Of a stretch of 64,000 nt of DNA, positions 54,546 through 64,000 are shown one piece after another. Position numbers and translations under genes: made by a program. Every line of letters begins with the position of its first letter. Position 1 is the first letter of the stretch. Source of the stretch: Rhodococcus sp. HNM0569 (lineage in GTDB: Bacteria > Actinomycetota > Actinomycetes > Mycobacteriales > Mycobacteriaceae); assembly GCF_012726205.1 (NCBI RefSeq), contig NZ_JAASAE010000003.1:1-64000 (forward strand). The letters are read 5' to 3'. The notes under the pieces are model-generated. The model worked only from the letters and a program-made list of their open reading frames with translations, made no database searches and was not told the DNA's origin.

Positions 54546-55673
54546 TCAGCGGTCGGCGTCGGTGTAGCGGATGACGCCCCGGATGTTGCGGCCCTCGAGC
54601 ATGTCCCGGTAGCCGTCGTTGATCTGTTCGAGTCGGTACTGCCGCGTGACCATGTCGTCGAGGTCGAGCTTGCCGGCGCGGTACATCGACAGCAGCAGCG
54701 GGATGTCGTGTTGCGGGTTTCCGCCGCCGAAGATGGTGCCCTGCAGGTTCTTCTGCAGCAGGGTGAGCATCGCGAGATTGAGTGTCACCTTGTTCTCGAC
54801 GAGGCTGCCCATCGCGGTGAGCACGACCGTGCCTGCCTTGGCGGTGATGCCCATCCACAGGTCGACGTCGTCGCCGTGCACTTCGCCGACCGTGACGATG
54901 GTCTTCTTCGCCATGCCGCCCGCGGTGATCTCCGCGACCGGACCCATGGACTCCTCGACGCTCGGAAACGCATGTGTGGCACCGAACTTCAACGCCTGCT
55001 CGCGTTTCCACTCGACGGGGTCGATGGCGAAGACGTACCGGGCGCCCGAGTTGACGGCGCCCTGCAGCGCCGAGATGCCGACGCCGCCGAGCCCGACGAT
55101 CGCGACGTCCTCGCCGGACTGCACCTGCGCCGTGTGCGTCGCCGACCCGTAGCCCGTGGTCACACCGCAGCCGACGAGGCACGCGACCTCGAACGGAATC
55201 GACGGGTCGATCTTCACCACCGAGCTTTCGTGCACCACCATGTACGGCGAGAACGTGCCGAGCAGCGTCATCGGGTAGACGTTCTGTCCACGTGCCTGGA
55301 CGCGGAACGAGCCGTCGCTCACCGACGCGCCGTTCAGCAGCAGCGCGCCCAGGTCGCACAGATTGCGCAGCCCCGCCTGACACGACGGGCACTTGCCGCA
55401 CGAGGGGATGAACGACAACACGACGTGATCGCCCGGCGCGAAGTCCTCGACGCCCTCTCCGATCTCGGTGACGATGCCCGCGCCTTCGTGTCCGCCCAGC
55501 ACCGGGAAGCCGCCCATCGGAATCCCGCCCGTCACCAGATGGTGGTCGGAGTGGCACATCCCCGACGCTTCCATCTGGATCTTGACTTCGCCTTTGCGTG
55601 GCTCGCCGATCTCGATCTCCTCGACCGACCACGGTTCGTCGAAATTCCAGATCAGTGCACCTTTGGTCTTCAT
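54546..55673 (-). CDS. NDMA-type zinc alcohol dehydrogenase (MDR family)
   Basis: 375 residues. Catalytic zinc: CHSDHH and GGHEGAG; structural zinc: four Cys in CGKCPSCQAGLRNLC; NAD site GLGGVGISALQ. It matches the actinobacterial NDMA-dependent methanol/alcohol dehydrogenase subgroup, which holds its NAD tightly. ATG 55673 is preferred; GTG 55682 would add MWA. It forms a small unit with the SnoaL-like gene. Confidence 0.88.
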   Translation of the reverse strand: MKTKGALIWNFDEPWSVEEIEIGEPRKGEVKIQMEASGMCHSDHHLVTGGIPMGGFPVLGGHEGAGIVTEIGEGVEDFAPGDHVVLSFIPSCGKCPSCQAGLRNLCDLGALLLNGASVSDGSFRVQARGQNVYPMTLLGTFSPYMVVHESSVVKIDPSIPFEVACLVGCGVTTGYGSATHTAQVQSGEDVAIVGLGGVGISALQGAVNSGARYVFAIDPVEWKREQALKFGATHAFPSVEESMGPVAEITAGGMAKKTIVTVGEVHGDDVDLWMGITAKAGTVVLTAMGSLVENKVTLNLAMLTLLQKNLQGTIFGGGNPQHDIPLLLSMYRAGKLDLDDMVTRQYRLEQINDGYRDMLEGRNIRGVIRYTDADR

Positions 55674-55831
55674 CGCCCACACCTGCTCTCGTCGTCGTCC
55701 GCGACGCGGGCCGCGGAACGGATGGGTGGCGGATTGCCTGCGACTCAGGCTAGACAGAAATTCAGACAGGTGTCCATAACCGATTTGGGCGCATCGTGTA
55801 CCGCCAGGTCACACGGCACGCGGGTCGCTTG

Positions 55832-57235
55832 TCACACGGCGCGCACAGTGCGCAGGGCGAGCGCGCGGATCGCGTCGCGGAGGGTGGCCACCTCGGTGAC
55901 CCGCATGCCTGCGGGGGCGGCTCCCGAATCGAGCGGAACGACTGCGTGCCGGAACCCGAGTCGCGCCGCCTCGGACAACCGCCGCCCGATGCCCGGGACG
56001 CGGCGCACCTCGCCCGCGAGACCCACCTCGCCGACGACGACCGTGCCCTCGGCGATCGGCCGGTCACGCGCGGCCGACGCGACCGCCATCGCGAGGGCCA
56101 GATCGGCCGACGGCTCGGTCATCCGCATGCCCCCGACCGTGGCCGCATAGACGTCGTGCTTCGACAGCCCGACGCCGCCGCGCCGCTCGACCACCGCGAG
56201 CACCATCGCGACGCGCGCGCTGTCGAGCCCGCTCACCGCACGGCGGGGGGCTGGCATGTGCGTCGAGGCGACGAGGGCCTGTACCTCGCCCAGCAGCGGG
56301 CGCTTGCCGTCCATCGTGACCGTGACGGCCGTGCCCGGGACCACCTCGCTTCGGTTCTGCAGGAACAGCCCCGACGGGTCGCGGACCTCCTCGATGCCGT
56401 CCTCACGCAACTCGAAGCATCCGACCTCGTCCGCTGCGCCGAACCGGTTCTTGACGCCACGCACCATGCGGAGCGTCGAGTGCTTGTCGCCTTCGAAGTG
56501 CAGCACGACGTCGACGAGATGCTCGAGCGAACGCGGACCGGCCACCGCGCCGTCCTTGGTGACGTGCCCGATGAGCAGCACCGGCACACCGCTCGCCTTC
56601 GCGAGCGACGTGAGGGCGCTCGTGACCGCCTTGACCTGTGTGACGCCGCCCGACACGCCGTCGACGTCCGCCGCGATCATGGTCTGCACCGAGTCGACGA
56701 TGAGCAGCGACGGCCGCACCTGCTCGACGTGGCCGAGGATGGTGGCGAGGTCGGATTCCGCGGCGAGGAACACGCGTTCGTGCACCGCTCCCGTGCGGTC
56801 GGCACGCAACCGCACCTGCCCGGCGGATTCCTCGCCCGTGACGTACAGCGCGCGCTCGTCGGTCGACTGTCGGGCCCATCGGTGCACCACCTCGAGCAGC
56901 AGCGTCGACTTGCCGACACCCGGTTCGCCTGCGAGCAACACCACCGAGCCCGGTACGACGCCGCCGCCCAGCACGCGGTCGAGTTCGTCGATTCCGGTGG
57001 GTTTGGCGCGCGTGACCCGGCCGTCGATCTGGGTGATCGGGGTGGCCGCGGTGGTGGGCAGGACTGCGCCGGCGCCGACCTTCGCGTTGGACGTGCCGGG
57101 CCGCGCGACGACCGCGGTGAGCACCTGGCTCTCGGTCATCGACCCCCACGCGTTGCACTCGGGGCACCGGCCGACCCATTTGGGCACCGTGCACTGGCAC
57201 TCACTGCAGCGGAAGTTCGACTTCGGTTTGGCCAC
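55832..57235 (-). CDS. radA: DNA repair protein RadA (Sms)
   Basis: 467 residues. An N-terminal C4 zinc finger ([17 protein letters not shown]), RecA-like ATPase with [11 protein letters not shown], the RadA-specific KNRFG motif, and a C-terminal Lon-like domain. It helps branch migration in recombination. GTG 57235 lies 7 nt after a TACGCT box; the ten-residue-longer frame start is unlikely. Separated from disA by three inserted genes. Confidence 0.96.
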   Translation of the reverse strand: MAKPKSNFRCSECQCTVPKWVGRCPECNAWGSMTESQVLTAVVARPGTSNAKVGAGAVLPTTAATPITQIDGRVTRAKPTGIDELDRVLGGGVVPGSVVLLAGEPGVGKSTLLLEVVHRWARQSTDERALYVTGEESAGQVRLRADRTGAVHERVFLAAESDLATILGHVEQVRPSLLIVDSVQTMIAADVDGVSGGVTQVKAVTSALTSLAKASGVPVLLIGHVTKDGAVAGPRSLEHLVDVVLHFEGDKHSTLRMVRGVKNRFGAADEVGCFELREDGIEEVRDPSGLFLQNRSEVVPGTAVTVTMDGKRPLLGEVQALVASTHMPAPRRAVSGLDSARVAMVLAVVERRGGVGLSKHDVYAATVGGMRMTEPSADLALAMAVASAARDRPIAEGTVVVGEVGLAGEVRRVPGIGRRLSEAARLGFRHAVVPLDSGAAPAGMRVTEVATLRDAIRALALRTVRAV

Positions 57236-57242
57236 GGCGGTC

Positions 57243-57248
57243 AGCGTA
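57243..57248 (-). promoter_or_regulatory. -10 box of radA (leaderless)
   Basis: TACGCT 7 nt before the GTG start. Confidence 0.55.
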
Positions 57249-57289
57249 GAGTCCGCCGCCGACACGCACGGACACGACGACTCGCGCAG

Positions 57290-57334
57290 ACGACGGCGGG
57301 GGCGGAACCCTGTCGGTTCCGCCCCCGCCGTCGT
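57290..57334 (-). terminator. lpqE terminator
   Basis: Arms 57290-57309 and 57315-57334 form a perfect 20-bp stem with a 5-nt loop, 16 nt after the lpqE stop codon. Confidence 0.88.
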
Positions 57335-57350
57335 GGCATCGGTGTGTGGG

Positions 57351-57992
57351 TCAGTGGCCGCCGCTCGCCTCGGCGCCGCTCTTCTCGGACACCTGGCGTT
57401 CGAGCGAGTGGCCCGCGTCGACCGGCACCTCGACCGTGACGTCCCCTGCGTTCTCGAAGCTGAACGTGACCGGGAAGGTGAGACCGGGGCGCACGCCCTC
57501 CTGCAGTCCGACGAGGCGAACCTCGGTGACGTCGGCGGGCAGGTCGGCGCCCTCGTCGGTCTCCGAGCCGGTGGTGTCGTCGATCAGGACGTCCTCGCTC
57601 GCGACGCCCGACTCGGCGGGGTAGGACGCAAGCGTGCTCTGGCTGGGGATCTCAAGTGCGCCTGCACGCTCGCCGAGCACCACGGACGACGCGTAGTCGG
57701 TCGAGATCGAGGTGAGCCGGTCGGCCTGCTCGGCGCTGGTGTTGACGATGGAGAACGCGAGCTGTGCGGTGCCGCCCGGCTCGATGCTGTACTCCTCGTC
57801 GGCGGGGTAGACGACGTGCACATTGCGCAGCGCGAGCGCACCTGCCTCGGCCGAGTTGCCGTTGATGGCCGCGGCCTGTGTCGCGGTCTGGCTGATCTGA
57901 CCCGCACTGCATGCCGACAGCGCGATGGCGGCACCCGCGGCGAGGGCGACGGTGGTGGCGACTCGTCGAGTCGGCTTGTCGAGAGCAGTCAC
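57351..57992 (-). CDS. lpqE: LpqE-like lipoprotein
   Basis: 213 residues. Signal peptide with lipobox ALSAC, then a beta-rich domain (about 45-185) resembling secreted copper-chaperone-like or LpqE proteins, ending in a His/Glu-rich tail ([13 protein letters not shown]). GTG 57992 follows GGAGG by 7 nt. Function unknown in mycobacteria; the gene has the conserved place between radA and carD. Two 12-bp direct repeats lie in its promoter. Confidence 0.87.
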   Translation of the reverse strand: MTALDKPTRRVATTVALAAGAAIALSACSAGQISQTATQAAAINGNSAEAGALALRNVHVVYPADEEYSIEPGGTAQLAFSIVNTSAEQADRLTSISTDYASSVVLGERAGALEIPSQSTLASYPAESGVASEDVLIDDTTGSETDEGADLPADVTEVRLVGLQEGVRPGLTFPVTFSFENAGDVTVEVPVDAGHSLERQVSEKSGAEASGGH

Positions 57993-58009
57993 GAGGTGTC
58001 CTCCAGGGA

Positions 58010-58043
58010 AGCGTAGTAGGCCCAACTAGGCAGCGTAGTAGGC
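58010..58043. repeat. Two 12-bp direct repeats in the lpqE promoter
   Basis: AGCGTAGTAGGC at 58010-58021 and 58032-58043, 22 bp start to start. On the lpqE strand each reads GCCTACTACGCT, which contains TACGCT, a good -10 hexamer. Either two promoters or two activator/repressor sites. Confidence 0.7.
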
Positions 58044-58222
58044 GCAAGGGCGTCACCGCTCACAGGGTCGCCGGAAACGCGCGTCGACCGCCCGGAACGG
58101 TGGTGTCGGGTGGGTGTGCGAGCCTGGACAGATGCACGAATCGTCGGTTGTGTCAAGGCCTCGGATCAGTCCAGGAAGCCCCTGACCTGCAGTGTTGATG
58201 CGACGTCGTCCAGAACACGTGT

Positions 58223-58228
58223 TAAACT
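58223..58228 (+). promoter_or_regulatory. -10 box of carD
   Basis: TAAACT 27 nt before the ATG; GAAAGGGG (58238-58245) is the ribosome site. Unlike many neighbours, carD has a short leader. Confidence 0.5.
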
Positions 58229-58234
58229 CGGTAG

Positions 58235-58744
<510 letters not shown>

Positions 58745-58752
58745 GCCGCACG

Positions 58753-59436
58753 ATGAACGGCGCCGCACACGCGGGCCGGGTGGTTGCACTGGTACCAGCC
58801 GCAGGACGGGGAGTACGGCTGGGCGAGAACCTGCCCAAGGCCTTCGTCGAACTGGGCGGTGCACCGATGCTCGTACGCGCGGTCGACGGTCTCCTCGAAT
58901 CGGGGGCCGTCGACCGCGTTGTCGTCGTCGTGCCCGCCGAACTCGTGGAACACACCGCGTCGCTCGTCCCGGAAGAGGTCGACGTCGTGGCCGGTGGTTC
59001 CGAGCGCACGGACTCCGTGCGCGCCGGGCTGGCGGCCGCGGGCGACGCCCGATACGTCCTCGTGCACGACGCCGCGCGTGCACTCACCCCGCCGCAGTCC
59101 GTGGCGGCCGTCGTCGCCGCACTGCGCGACGGCGCCGGTGCGGTCGTTCCGGTCGTCCCGGTCACCGACACCGTCAAGGCCGTCGACGCGGCCGGGTGCG
59201 TCACCCACACCCCCGACCGGTCGGGCCTGCGTGCGGTCCAGACCCCGCAAGGCTTCGACGCCGCACTGCTGCGCACCGCGTACGACGCCGCGGAGGGCAT
59301 CGCGACCGACGACGCAGGGCTCGTGGAACGGCTGGGTGAGAAGGTCACGTGCATCGACGGCCACCCCTTGGCGTTCAAGATCACGACACCGCTCGATCTC
59401 GTTCTCGCGCGCGCCCTCGTGGCGCCCGGCGAATGA
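58753..59436 (+). CDS. ispD: 2-C-methyl-D-erythritol 4-phosphate cytidylyltransferase
   Basis: 227 residues. It adds CMP to methylerythritol phosphate in isoprenoid synthesis. [19 protein letters not shown] carries the nucleotide loop with catalytic Arg and Lys; HDAARALTP and TPQGF are the other family marks. It starts 8 nt after carD and overlaps ispF by ATGA. Confidence 0.96.
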   Translation: MNGAAHAGRVVALVPAAGRGVRLGENLPKAFVELGGAPMLVRAVDGLLESGAVDRVVVVVPAELVEHTASLVPEEVDVVAGGSERTDSVRAGLAAAGDARYVLVHDAARALTPPQSVAAVVAALRDGAGAVVPVVPVTDTVKAVDAAGCVTHTPDRSGLRAVQTPQGFDAALLRTAYDAAEGIATDDAGLVERLGEKVTCIDGHPLAFKITTPLDLVLARALVAPGE

Positions 59437-59951
59437 GTGCGAGCACGAAAGGCGAGCACGTGCGCGTAGGCATCGGCACCGACGTCCATCCGATCGAGAA
59501 GGGCAGGCCGTGCTGGATGGCCGGTCTGTTGTTCGACGACGCGGACGGATGCGCAGGCCATTCGGACGGCGACGTCGCGTGCCACGCGCTGTGCGACGCG
59601 CTGCTGTCGGCGGCCGGCCTCGGCGATCTCGGGTCGGTGTTCGGCACCGGCCGGCCGGAGTGGACCGACGTGAGCGGTGCCCGCATGCTCACCGAGGTCG
59701 TGTCGTTGCTCGCGGCGGACGGCTGGAAGGTGGGCAATGCGGCGGTCCAGGTGATCGGGAACCGTCCGAAGATCGGGCCGCGTCGACGCGAAGCAGAACA
59801 GGTGCTCGGCGAGATCGTGCGCGCGCCGGTGTCGGTGTCGGCCACCACGACGGACGGCCTCGGGCTCACCGGACGCGGCGAGGGCATCGCCGCGACGGCC
59901 ACGGCGCTGATCGTCGCCGCCGCCGACGAGAGTGCCGATACCGCCAGGTAG
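59433..59951 (+). CDS. ispF: 2-C-methyl-D-erythritol 2,4-cyclodiphosphate synthase
   Basis: 172 residues. The step after IspD and Isp[10 protein letters not shown] (Asp-x-His metal site) and [26 protein letters not shown] are complete, as is [23 protein letters not shown] overlap with ispD. The first ten residues before VRVGIGTD are extra to the family core. Confidence 0.96.
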   Translation: MSASTKGEHVRVGIGTDVHPIEKGRPCWMAGLLFDDADGCAGHSDGDVACHALCDALLSAAGLGDLGSVFGTGRPEWTDVSGARMLTEVVSLLAADGWKVGNAAVQVIGNRPKIGPRRREAEQVLGEIVRAPVSVSATTTDGLGLTGRGEGIAATATALIVAAADESADTAR

Positions 59952-59954
59952 GAT
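59949..59954 (+). promoter_or_regulatory. -10 box of cysS (leaderless)
   Basis: TAGGAT 8 nt before GTG 59963, overlapping the ispF stop codon region. Confidence 0.5.
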
Positions 59955-59962
59955 GGCATGTC

Positions 59963-61357
59963 GTGACTCTGCGCCTATTCGACACCGCAACCCGGGCTGT
60001 GCGTGACTTCGTCCCGCAGACCCCTGGCCACGCGTCGATCTACCTGTGTGGCGCCACGGTGCAGGGCGAGCCGCACATCGGACACGTGCGCAGCGGTGTC
60101 GCCTTCGACGTCCTGCGTCGGTGGCTTGCGGCGCACGGCTCCGATGTCGCCTTCGTCCGCAATGTCACCGACATCGACGACAAGATCCTCGTCAAGGCAG
60201 GCGATGCGGGCCGGCCTTGGTGGGAATGGGCCGCGACCTACGAGCGCGCGTTCACGTGGGCGTACGACCAGCTGGGCGTGCTGCCGCCGTCGGTCGAACC
60301 CCGCGCGACGGGCCATGTCACGCAGATGATCGACATGATCGACCGGCTGATCGTGAACGGGCATGCGTACGCGGCCGACGGCAATGTGTACTTCGACGTC
60401 CGCAGCTATCCCGACTACGGGAGCCTGTCCGGTCACAAACTCGACGACGTCCACCAGGGTGAGAGCGCGGGCGTGGGCAAACGCGATCCGCGCGACTTCA
60501 CGTTGTGGAAGGCACGTAAACCCGGCGAGCCGTCGTGGCCGACGCCGTGGGGTGCGGGCCGGCCGGGCTGGCATCTCGAATGCTCGGCGATGGCGGAGTT
60601 CTATCTGGGCGCGTCGTTCGACATCCATTGCGGCGGTCTCGATCTGGTGTTCCCGCACCACGAGAACGAGATCGCGCAGGCCAAGTGCGCAGGCGACGAG
60701 TTCGCGCGGTACTGGCTGCACAACGGGTGGGTGACGATGGGCGGCGAGAAGATGTCGAAATCCCTCGGCAACGTGCTCTCGGTGCCCAATGTCCTGAAAA
60801 ACGTTCGACCGCAGGAGCTTCGCTACTATCTGGGGTCGGCGCACTACCGGTCGATGCTCGAGTACTCGGATGCGGCACTCGCCGAAGGTGCGGCGGCGTA
60901 CCGGCGGATCGAGGCATTCGTGGCGCGCACCGTCGAACGCGCAGGGGACGTGCCGATCGGTTCGTGGACCGATGCATTCGCCGCCGCGCTCGACGACGAT
61001 CTGGGTGTGCCGGCGGCGCTCGCGGAGATCCACGGTCGCGTGCGCGAGGGCAACACGGCGCTCGAGCGCGGCGATCTCGACGCGGCGCTGACCGTCGCGG
61101 GCCAGGTGCGGGCGATGACCGCGATCCTCGGTGTCGATCCGCTCGACCCGCACTGGACTCGCGGCGGCGGCGACGACGAGGCGGCCCATGCCGCGCTCGA
61201 CGTCCTGATCCGTGCCGAACTCGACCGGCGCCAGCAGGCGCGCGCGGACAAGGACTGGGCGGTGGCCGACGCGGTGCGCGACCGTCTCGCACAGGCCGGT
61301 ATCGCGGTCACCGACACCCCTGACGGACCCTCGTGGTCTCTGGAGGACAAGAAGTAA
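59963..61357 (+). CDS. cysS: Cysteinyl-tRNA synthetase
   Basis: 464 residues, class [19 protein letters not shown] has the zinc Cys and the HIGH motif; later zinc ligands are in HLECSAM and [15 protein letters not shown] is in [14 protein letters not shown] start 11 nt after ispF. Its TAA overlaps the next ATG by one base. Confidence 0.97.
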   Translation: MTLRLFDTATRAVRDFVPQTPGHASIYLCGATVQGEPHIGHVRSGVAFDVLRRWLAAHGSDVAFVRNVTDIDDKILVKAGDAGRPWWEWAATYERAFTWAYDQLGVLPPSVEPRATGHVTQMIDMIDRLIVNGHAYAADGNVYFDVRSYPDYGSLSGHKLDDVHQGESAGVGKRDPRDFTLWKARKPGEPSWPTPWGAGRPGWHLECSAMAEFYLGASFDIHCGGLDLVFPHHENEIAQAKCAGDEFARYWLHNGWVTMGGEKMSKSLGNVLSVPNVLKNVRPQELRYYLGSAHYRSMLEYSDAALAEGAAAYRRIEAFVARTVERAGDVPIGSWTDAFAAALDDDLGVPAALAEIHGRVREGNTALERGDLDAALTVAGQVRAMTAILGVDPLDPHWTRGGGDDEAAHAALDVLIRAELDRRQQARADKDWAVADAVRDRLAQAGIAVTDTPDGPSWSLEDKK

Positions 61358-62325
61358 TGGCAGGCAACTCGAGCCGGCGCGGCGCGGTCCGCAAGTCCGG
61401 CACCAAGAAGGGGCAGGTCGTCGGGTCCGGCGGTAAACGCCGCAAGGGACTGGAAGGCCGGGGCGCCACGCCACCCGCTGAGGCCCGCACCAAGCATCCC
61501 GCGGCCAAGCGTGCGGCACGTGCCGCCAAGTCGACCGAACAGCAGCGTCAGCGCGGCCGTTCGGCGGCCGGTCGCAAGCAGGTCGACGGGCCCGAGAACG
61601 TCCTCGGCCGCAACCCGGTCCTCGAGTGCCTGCGTGCGGGTGTGCCCGCGACGGCGTTGTACGTCGCGCTCGGCACCGAGAACGACGATCGCCTCTCCGA
61701 GAGTGTGCAGATCGCGGCGGACACGGGCATCGCGATTCTCGAGGTGCCGCGCACGGATCTGGACCGGTTGAGCGCCAACGGCTTGCACCAGGGCGTCGCG
61801 CTGCAGGTGCCGCCGTTCCGGTACTCGCATCCCGACGACCTGATCGCCCGCGCGCGCGAGAACCACGAACAACCGCTCATCGTCGCGCTCGATCACGTCA
61901 CCGATCCGCGCAATCTCGGCGCCGTCGTGCGTTCGGTCGCTGCATTCGGCGGTCACGGCGTGCTCATTCCGGAGCGACGCAGTGCCGCGGTCACCGCGGT
62001 TGCGTGGCGGACGAGCGCCGGTGCGGCCGCCCGGTTGCCCATCGCACGCGCCACCAATCTCACCCGCACCCTCAAGGCCTGGGCTGCCGAGGGAGTGCAG
62101 GTCGTGGGTCTCGATGCCGGCGGCGACACGTCGCTCGACGACTTCGACGGCAGCACGCCGGTCGTCGTGGTCGTGGGCTCGGAAGGCAAGGGCCTCTCGC
62201 GTCTGGTGCGCGAGACCTGCGACTCGATCCTGAGCATCCCGATGGCGGGTCCGGTCGAATCGCTCAACGCGTCCGTCGCTGCGGGCGTCGTTCTCGCCGA
62301 CATCGCACGCAGCCGACGCCGTTGA
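61357..62325 (+). CDS. rlmB: 23S rRNA 2'-O-ribose methyltransferase, RlmB/TrmH family
   Basis: 322 residues. A basic, disordered N-terminal tail (about 1-75, many Lys/Arg) precedes a substrate-binding domain ([15 protein letters not shown]) and the SPOUT knot with [23 protein letters not shown] and [19 protein letters not shown]. It methylates a ribosomal guanosine, probably G2251 (E. coli numbering). GGAGGA lies upstream. Confidence 0.94.
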   Translation: MAGNSSRRGAVRKSGTKKGQVVGSGGKRRKGLEGRGATPPAEARTKHPAAKRAARAAKSTEQQRQRGRSAAGRKQVDGPENVLGRNPVLECLRAGVPATALYVALGTENDDRLSESVQIAADTGIAILEVPRTDLDRLSANGLHQGVALQVPPFRYSHPDDLIARARENHEQPLIVALDHVTDPRNLGAVVRSVAAFGGHGVLIPERRSAAVTAVAWRTSAGAAARLPIARATNLTRTLKAWAAEGVQVVGLDAGGDTSLDDFDGSTPVVVVVGSEGKGLSRLVRETCDSILSIPMAGPVESLNASVAAGVVLADIARSRRR

Positions 62326-62327
62326 CG

Positions 62328-62345
62328 GCGCCGGGCGACCGGCGC
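62328..62345 (+). terminator. Candidate terminator after rlmB
   Basis: GCGCCGG and CCGGCGC form a 7-bp stem closed by a GCGA tetraloop (GNRA type), starting 2 nt after the stop codon. Confidence 0.45.
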
Positions 62346-62356
62346 ATCATCCACGC

Positions 62357-62794
62357 ATGACGACCGTCACCCGGACGAGCGAGTTGCCGCTGCCCGCCGA
62401 GTCCGCGGCGGCCCTGGCGCGCAAGCCCGCACTGATGCAGTACGTCATGAGCCCGATCCTGCAGCTGCGAGGTCTGCGCGTGCCGGACCGGATCGGCGAG
62501 GGCACCGAAGCGTCGGCGCGGCTGTGGTGGTTCGGGGTGATTCCGGCGTGGACGCATCGGCTCACCGTCGTCCGGCTCTCCGGCACGGAGATCCGCTCGC
62601 GTGAGCGGGGCGGCCCGGTGCGAGTGTGGAACCATCGGCTCGTCTTCGAGCCGATCGACGAGCACACGTGCCGCTACACCGACGAGATCGAGCTCGAGGA
62701 CGGCGTACGCGGAGCCCCCGTCCGGCTGTTTGCCGAGATCATGTTCCGTCACCGCCATCGCCGCTGGCGAACTCTCGCGCGGGTGCTGTCCTGA
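62357..62794 (+). CDS. SRPBCC-family protein
   Basis: 145 residues with the strand-helix pattern of START/polyketide-cyclase-like proteins; the end RYTDEIELEDGVRGAPVRLFAEIMFRHRHRRW (read as strands then helix) is typical of uncharacterised SRPBCC proteins. A hydrophobic-ligand cavity is likely; ligand unknown. The last 56 nt overlap the convergent CPBP protease gene. Confidence 0.75.
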   Translation: MTTVTRTSELPLPAESAAALARKPALMQYVMSPILQLRGLRVPDRIGEGTEASARLWWFGVIPAWTHRLTVVRLSGTEIRSRERGGPVRVWNHRLVFEPIDEHTCRYTDEIELEDGVRGAPVRLFAEIMFRHRHRRWRTLARVLS

Positions 62795-63656
62795 CTGCGC
62801 CCGCGCGTCCCCGCCACTGCGCCACGACGATGCACGCGACGACAGGCACGTAAGCAACGCACATGAGCAGCGTCACCGCGTGTGCCCCGGAATCGACGAG
62901 GTGCTCGAGCCCGAGTGCGACGACGAGATTGCTTCCGCCGTGCACGATCGCCGACGGCCACACCGATCCGCTGCGTGCCCACAACCAGCCGATCACGAAC
63001 TCGAGCAGCACCGAGAGCGGCAGCCACAGCAACATCGCGACGATCGCGTCGACCGCGGTGCCGCCGCCACCGAAGTACCCCACCCACGGCAACGGCCAGT
63101 GCCACAGCCCCCAGATCAGCCCGGTTGCGAAGGTGGTGGCGACGGGCCGTCCCGGGACCAGTCGATCCCGCAGGTATGCGGTCCATCCGAACTCCTCGCC
63201 CCAGAAGATCGGGGCGGCGACGACGGGAATCACCAGTGCGACGGCGGCGAACAGCACGTCCTGACGGGTGAGGTGCAGGTCGGCGTTCCACAGTCCGGTC
63301 GCCGCCGCGACCGCGGCCGCGAGCACGAAGACGCCGCCCGGCAGCACGAGTGCGATCGCGTAGGACGGCCACGACTGCCGGATGCGCGGGCGCAGCCCGG
63401 CGTCGTCGAAGCCTTCGCGGGTGATCCAGCCGCGGGTGACGATCGCGGCGAGCGCCGGGACGAATGCGGCGGTCAGCAACTGGACGGCAGGGTCGTCGAG
63501 CGAGTAGCCCGCTGCCCGGACAAGCACCCACGGGATCCACGAGCATCCGAAGGTGAGCGCGAGGAACCAGCGGATGCCGCGCAGCCGGGTCGCCGTCGCG
63601 GTGGACGTAGGCCGTGAGCGATCGGGCGAGGTGGTCGGTGGCGGAGTGGTGGACAT
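62739..63656 (-). CDS. CPBP-family intramembrane metalloprotease
   Basis: 305 residues with about eight membrane segments. The catalytic glutamates are in WGEEFGWTAYLRDRL (EExxxR), with His in GLWHWPLP and SAIVHGGSN, the Abi/CAAX-protease-like set. It may cleave membrane peptides or act in self-immunity; substrate unknown. ATG 63656. The N-terminal 25 residues are a Thr/Ser/Pro-rich cytoplasmic tail. Confidence 0.85.
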   Translation of the reverse strand: MSTTPPPTTSPDRSRPTSTATATRLRGIRWFLALTFGCSWIPWVLVRAAGYSLDDPAVQLLTAAFVPALAAIVTRGWITREGFDDAGLRPRIRQSWPSYAIALVLPGGVFVLAAAVAAATGLWNADLHLTRQDVLFAAVALVIPVVAAPIFWGEEFGWTAYLRDRLVPGRPVATTFATGLIWGLWHWPLPWVGYFGGGGTAVDAIVAMLLWLPLSVLLEFVIGWLWARSGSVWPSAIVHGGSNLVVALGLEHLVDSGAHAVTLLMCVAYVPVVACIVVAQWRGRAGAVRTAPAREFASGDGGDGT

Positions 63657-63778
63657 GGATCCACTTCACCGCTTCGCGCGCGTGGAATCAGTAGTGCGCC
63701 CACCCGTCTCGCGGCTCGTGCACGCACGAGTCGGTGCGCACGCGGGTCAGTGAACGTTCGGATCAGTGAGGGTGTGGG

Positions 63779-64000
63779 TCAGTGAGCGTGCGACATCCCG
63801 ACGGCGACGCGGCCCGCATTGCCGCGCTTGGTGCGTCCGACGATGCGGCACACGAGGTAGATCACGAACGAAATCGTGGTGACGAAGCTCGATACCGGGA
63901 TGCCGGGGGCGAGCGAGAGCAGGATGCCGCCGACGGACGCGACGAGCGCGAACACGACCGACAGCACGGTGGCTTTGATCGGGTCTGCGGTGAGCTGGAA
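63779..64000 (-). CDS. C-terminal part of a metal ABC transporter permease (cut by window edge)
   Basis: 73 residues readable to the window edge, two membrane segments (SVVFALVASVGGILLSLAPG and VTTISFVIYLVCRIVG) followed by a short basic tail ending MSHAH. This is the end of ABC-3 family permeases (zinc/manganese, ZnuB/MntB-like). The gene continues beyond the window; the apparent start GTG at 63967 is internal. Confidence 0.7.
   Translation of the reverse strand, partial: FQLTADPIKATVLSVVFALVASVGGILLSLAPGIPVSSFVTTISFVIYLVCRIVGRTKRGNAGRVAVGMSHAH

Overview
This is high-GC DNA from a mycolic-acid-type actinobacterium (order Mycobacteriales). Rhodococcus, Gordonia or a close relative is the best guess; the genus cannot be fixed from the sequence alone. 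The evidence is the lineage marker set (Lsr2, CarD, MhuD, EspG/PPE-type ESX genes, type III pantothenate kinase, ClpC) and a gene order from about 16.4 to 62.3 kb that closely follows the M. tuberculosis order from ppa (Rv3628c) to the rRNA methyltransferase Rv3579c. Many genes start exactly at, or 6-8 nt after, a TANNNT -10 box, which is the leaderless-mRNA style of this group.

Layout. 0-5.4 kb: an ABC uptake operon resembling ectoine/hydroxyectoine EhuBCDA, closed by a strong hairpin, then a GntR regulator with an MFS transporter. 5.4-11.6 kb (minus strand): a secreted SGNH esterase, a 1322-residue Pls/PosA-type single-module NRPS resembling epsilon-poly-lysine synthetase, and a translationally coupled M1 zinc aminopeptidase, the class that degrades epsilon-poly-lysine. 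11.6-13.8 kb: a SAM-IV riboswitch controlling a class V PLP enzyme and a shortened luciferase-like protein. 13.8-16.4 kb: a YbaK deacylase, a PhaC-like alpha/beta hydrolase and a dienoyl-CoA-isomerase-like crotonase.

16.4-31.0 kb is the conserved core: ppa, dacB, a DUF2342 metalloprotease, tilS, hpt, ftsH, then folE-folP-folB-folK with DUF3180 and DUF6779 proteins, a DUF2520 protein, panC, panD and coaX. The run builds folate, pantothenate and CoA. Between coaX and lysS (31.0-37.3 kb) sits an ESX (type VII secretion) accessory island on the minus strand: YbaB-like, EspC-like, a WXG100-like long protein, two tandem LURP-one/scramblase-like proteins plus a broken third copy, a DUF3558 lipoprotein, a small helical PE-like protein, a PPE-like protein and EspG. 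No ESX core machinery is present in the window.

37.4-38.5 kb: cysteine dioxygenase and rhodanese genes behind a small leader ORF with two consecutive Cys codons and an overlapping hairpin, a likely cysteine-responsive attenuator. 38.5-45 kb: lysS, lsr2, a TesB-like thioesterase divergent from a TetR regulator with a palindromic operator, and clpC. 45-53.4 kb: OsmC, a DsbA/FrnE-like oxidoreductase, a DUF5996 protein, a cobalamin-riboswitch-controlled cbtB-cbtA cobalt transporter, mhuD, an alpha/beta hydrolase, mutY, a beta-carbonic anhydrase, a membrane-anchored protein and disA. A PaaI thioesterase, a SnoaL/KSI-like protein and an NDMA-type alcohol dehydrogenase separate disA from radA. 55.8-64 kb: radA, lpqE, carD, ispD, ispF, cysS, rlmB, a SRPBCC protein, a CPBP protease and the 3' end of a metal ABC permease cut by the window edge.

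The most interesting signals are the Pls-like synthetase with its coupled peptidase, the Cys-Cys leader ORF, the readable switching structure downstream of the SAM-IV aptamer, and the ESX/LURP-one island. No tRNA, rRNA, CRISPR array, IS element or prophage was seen.
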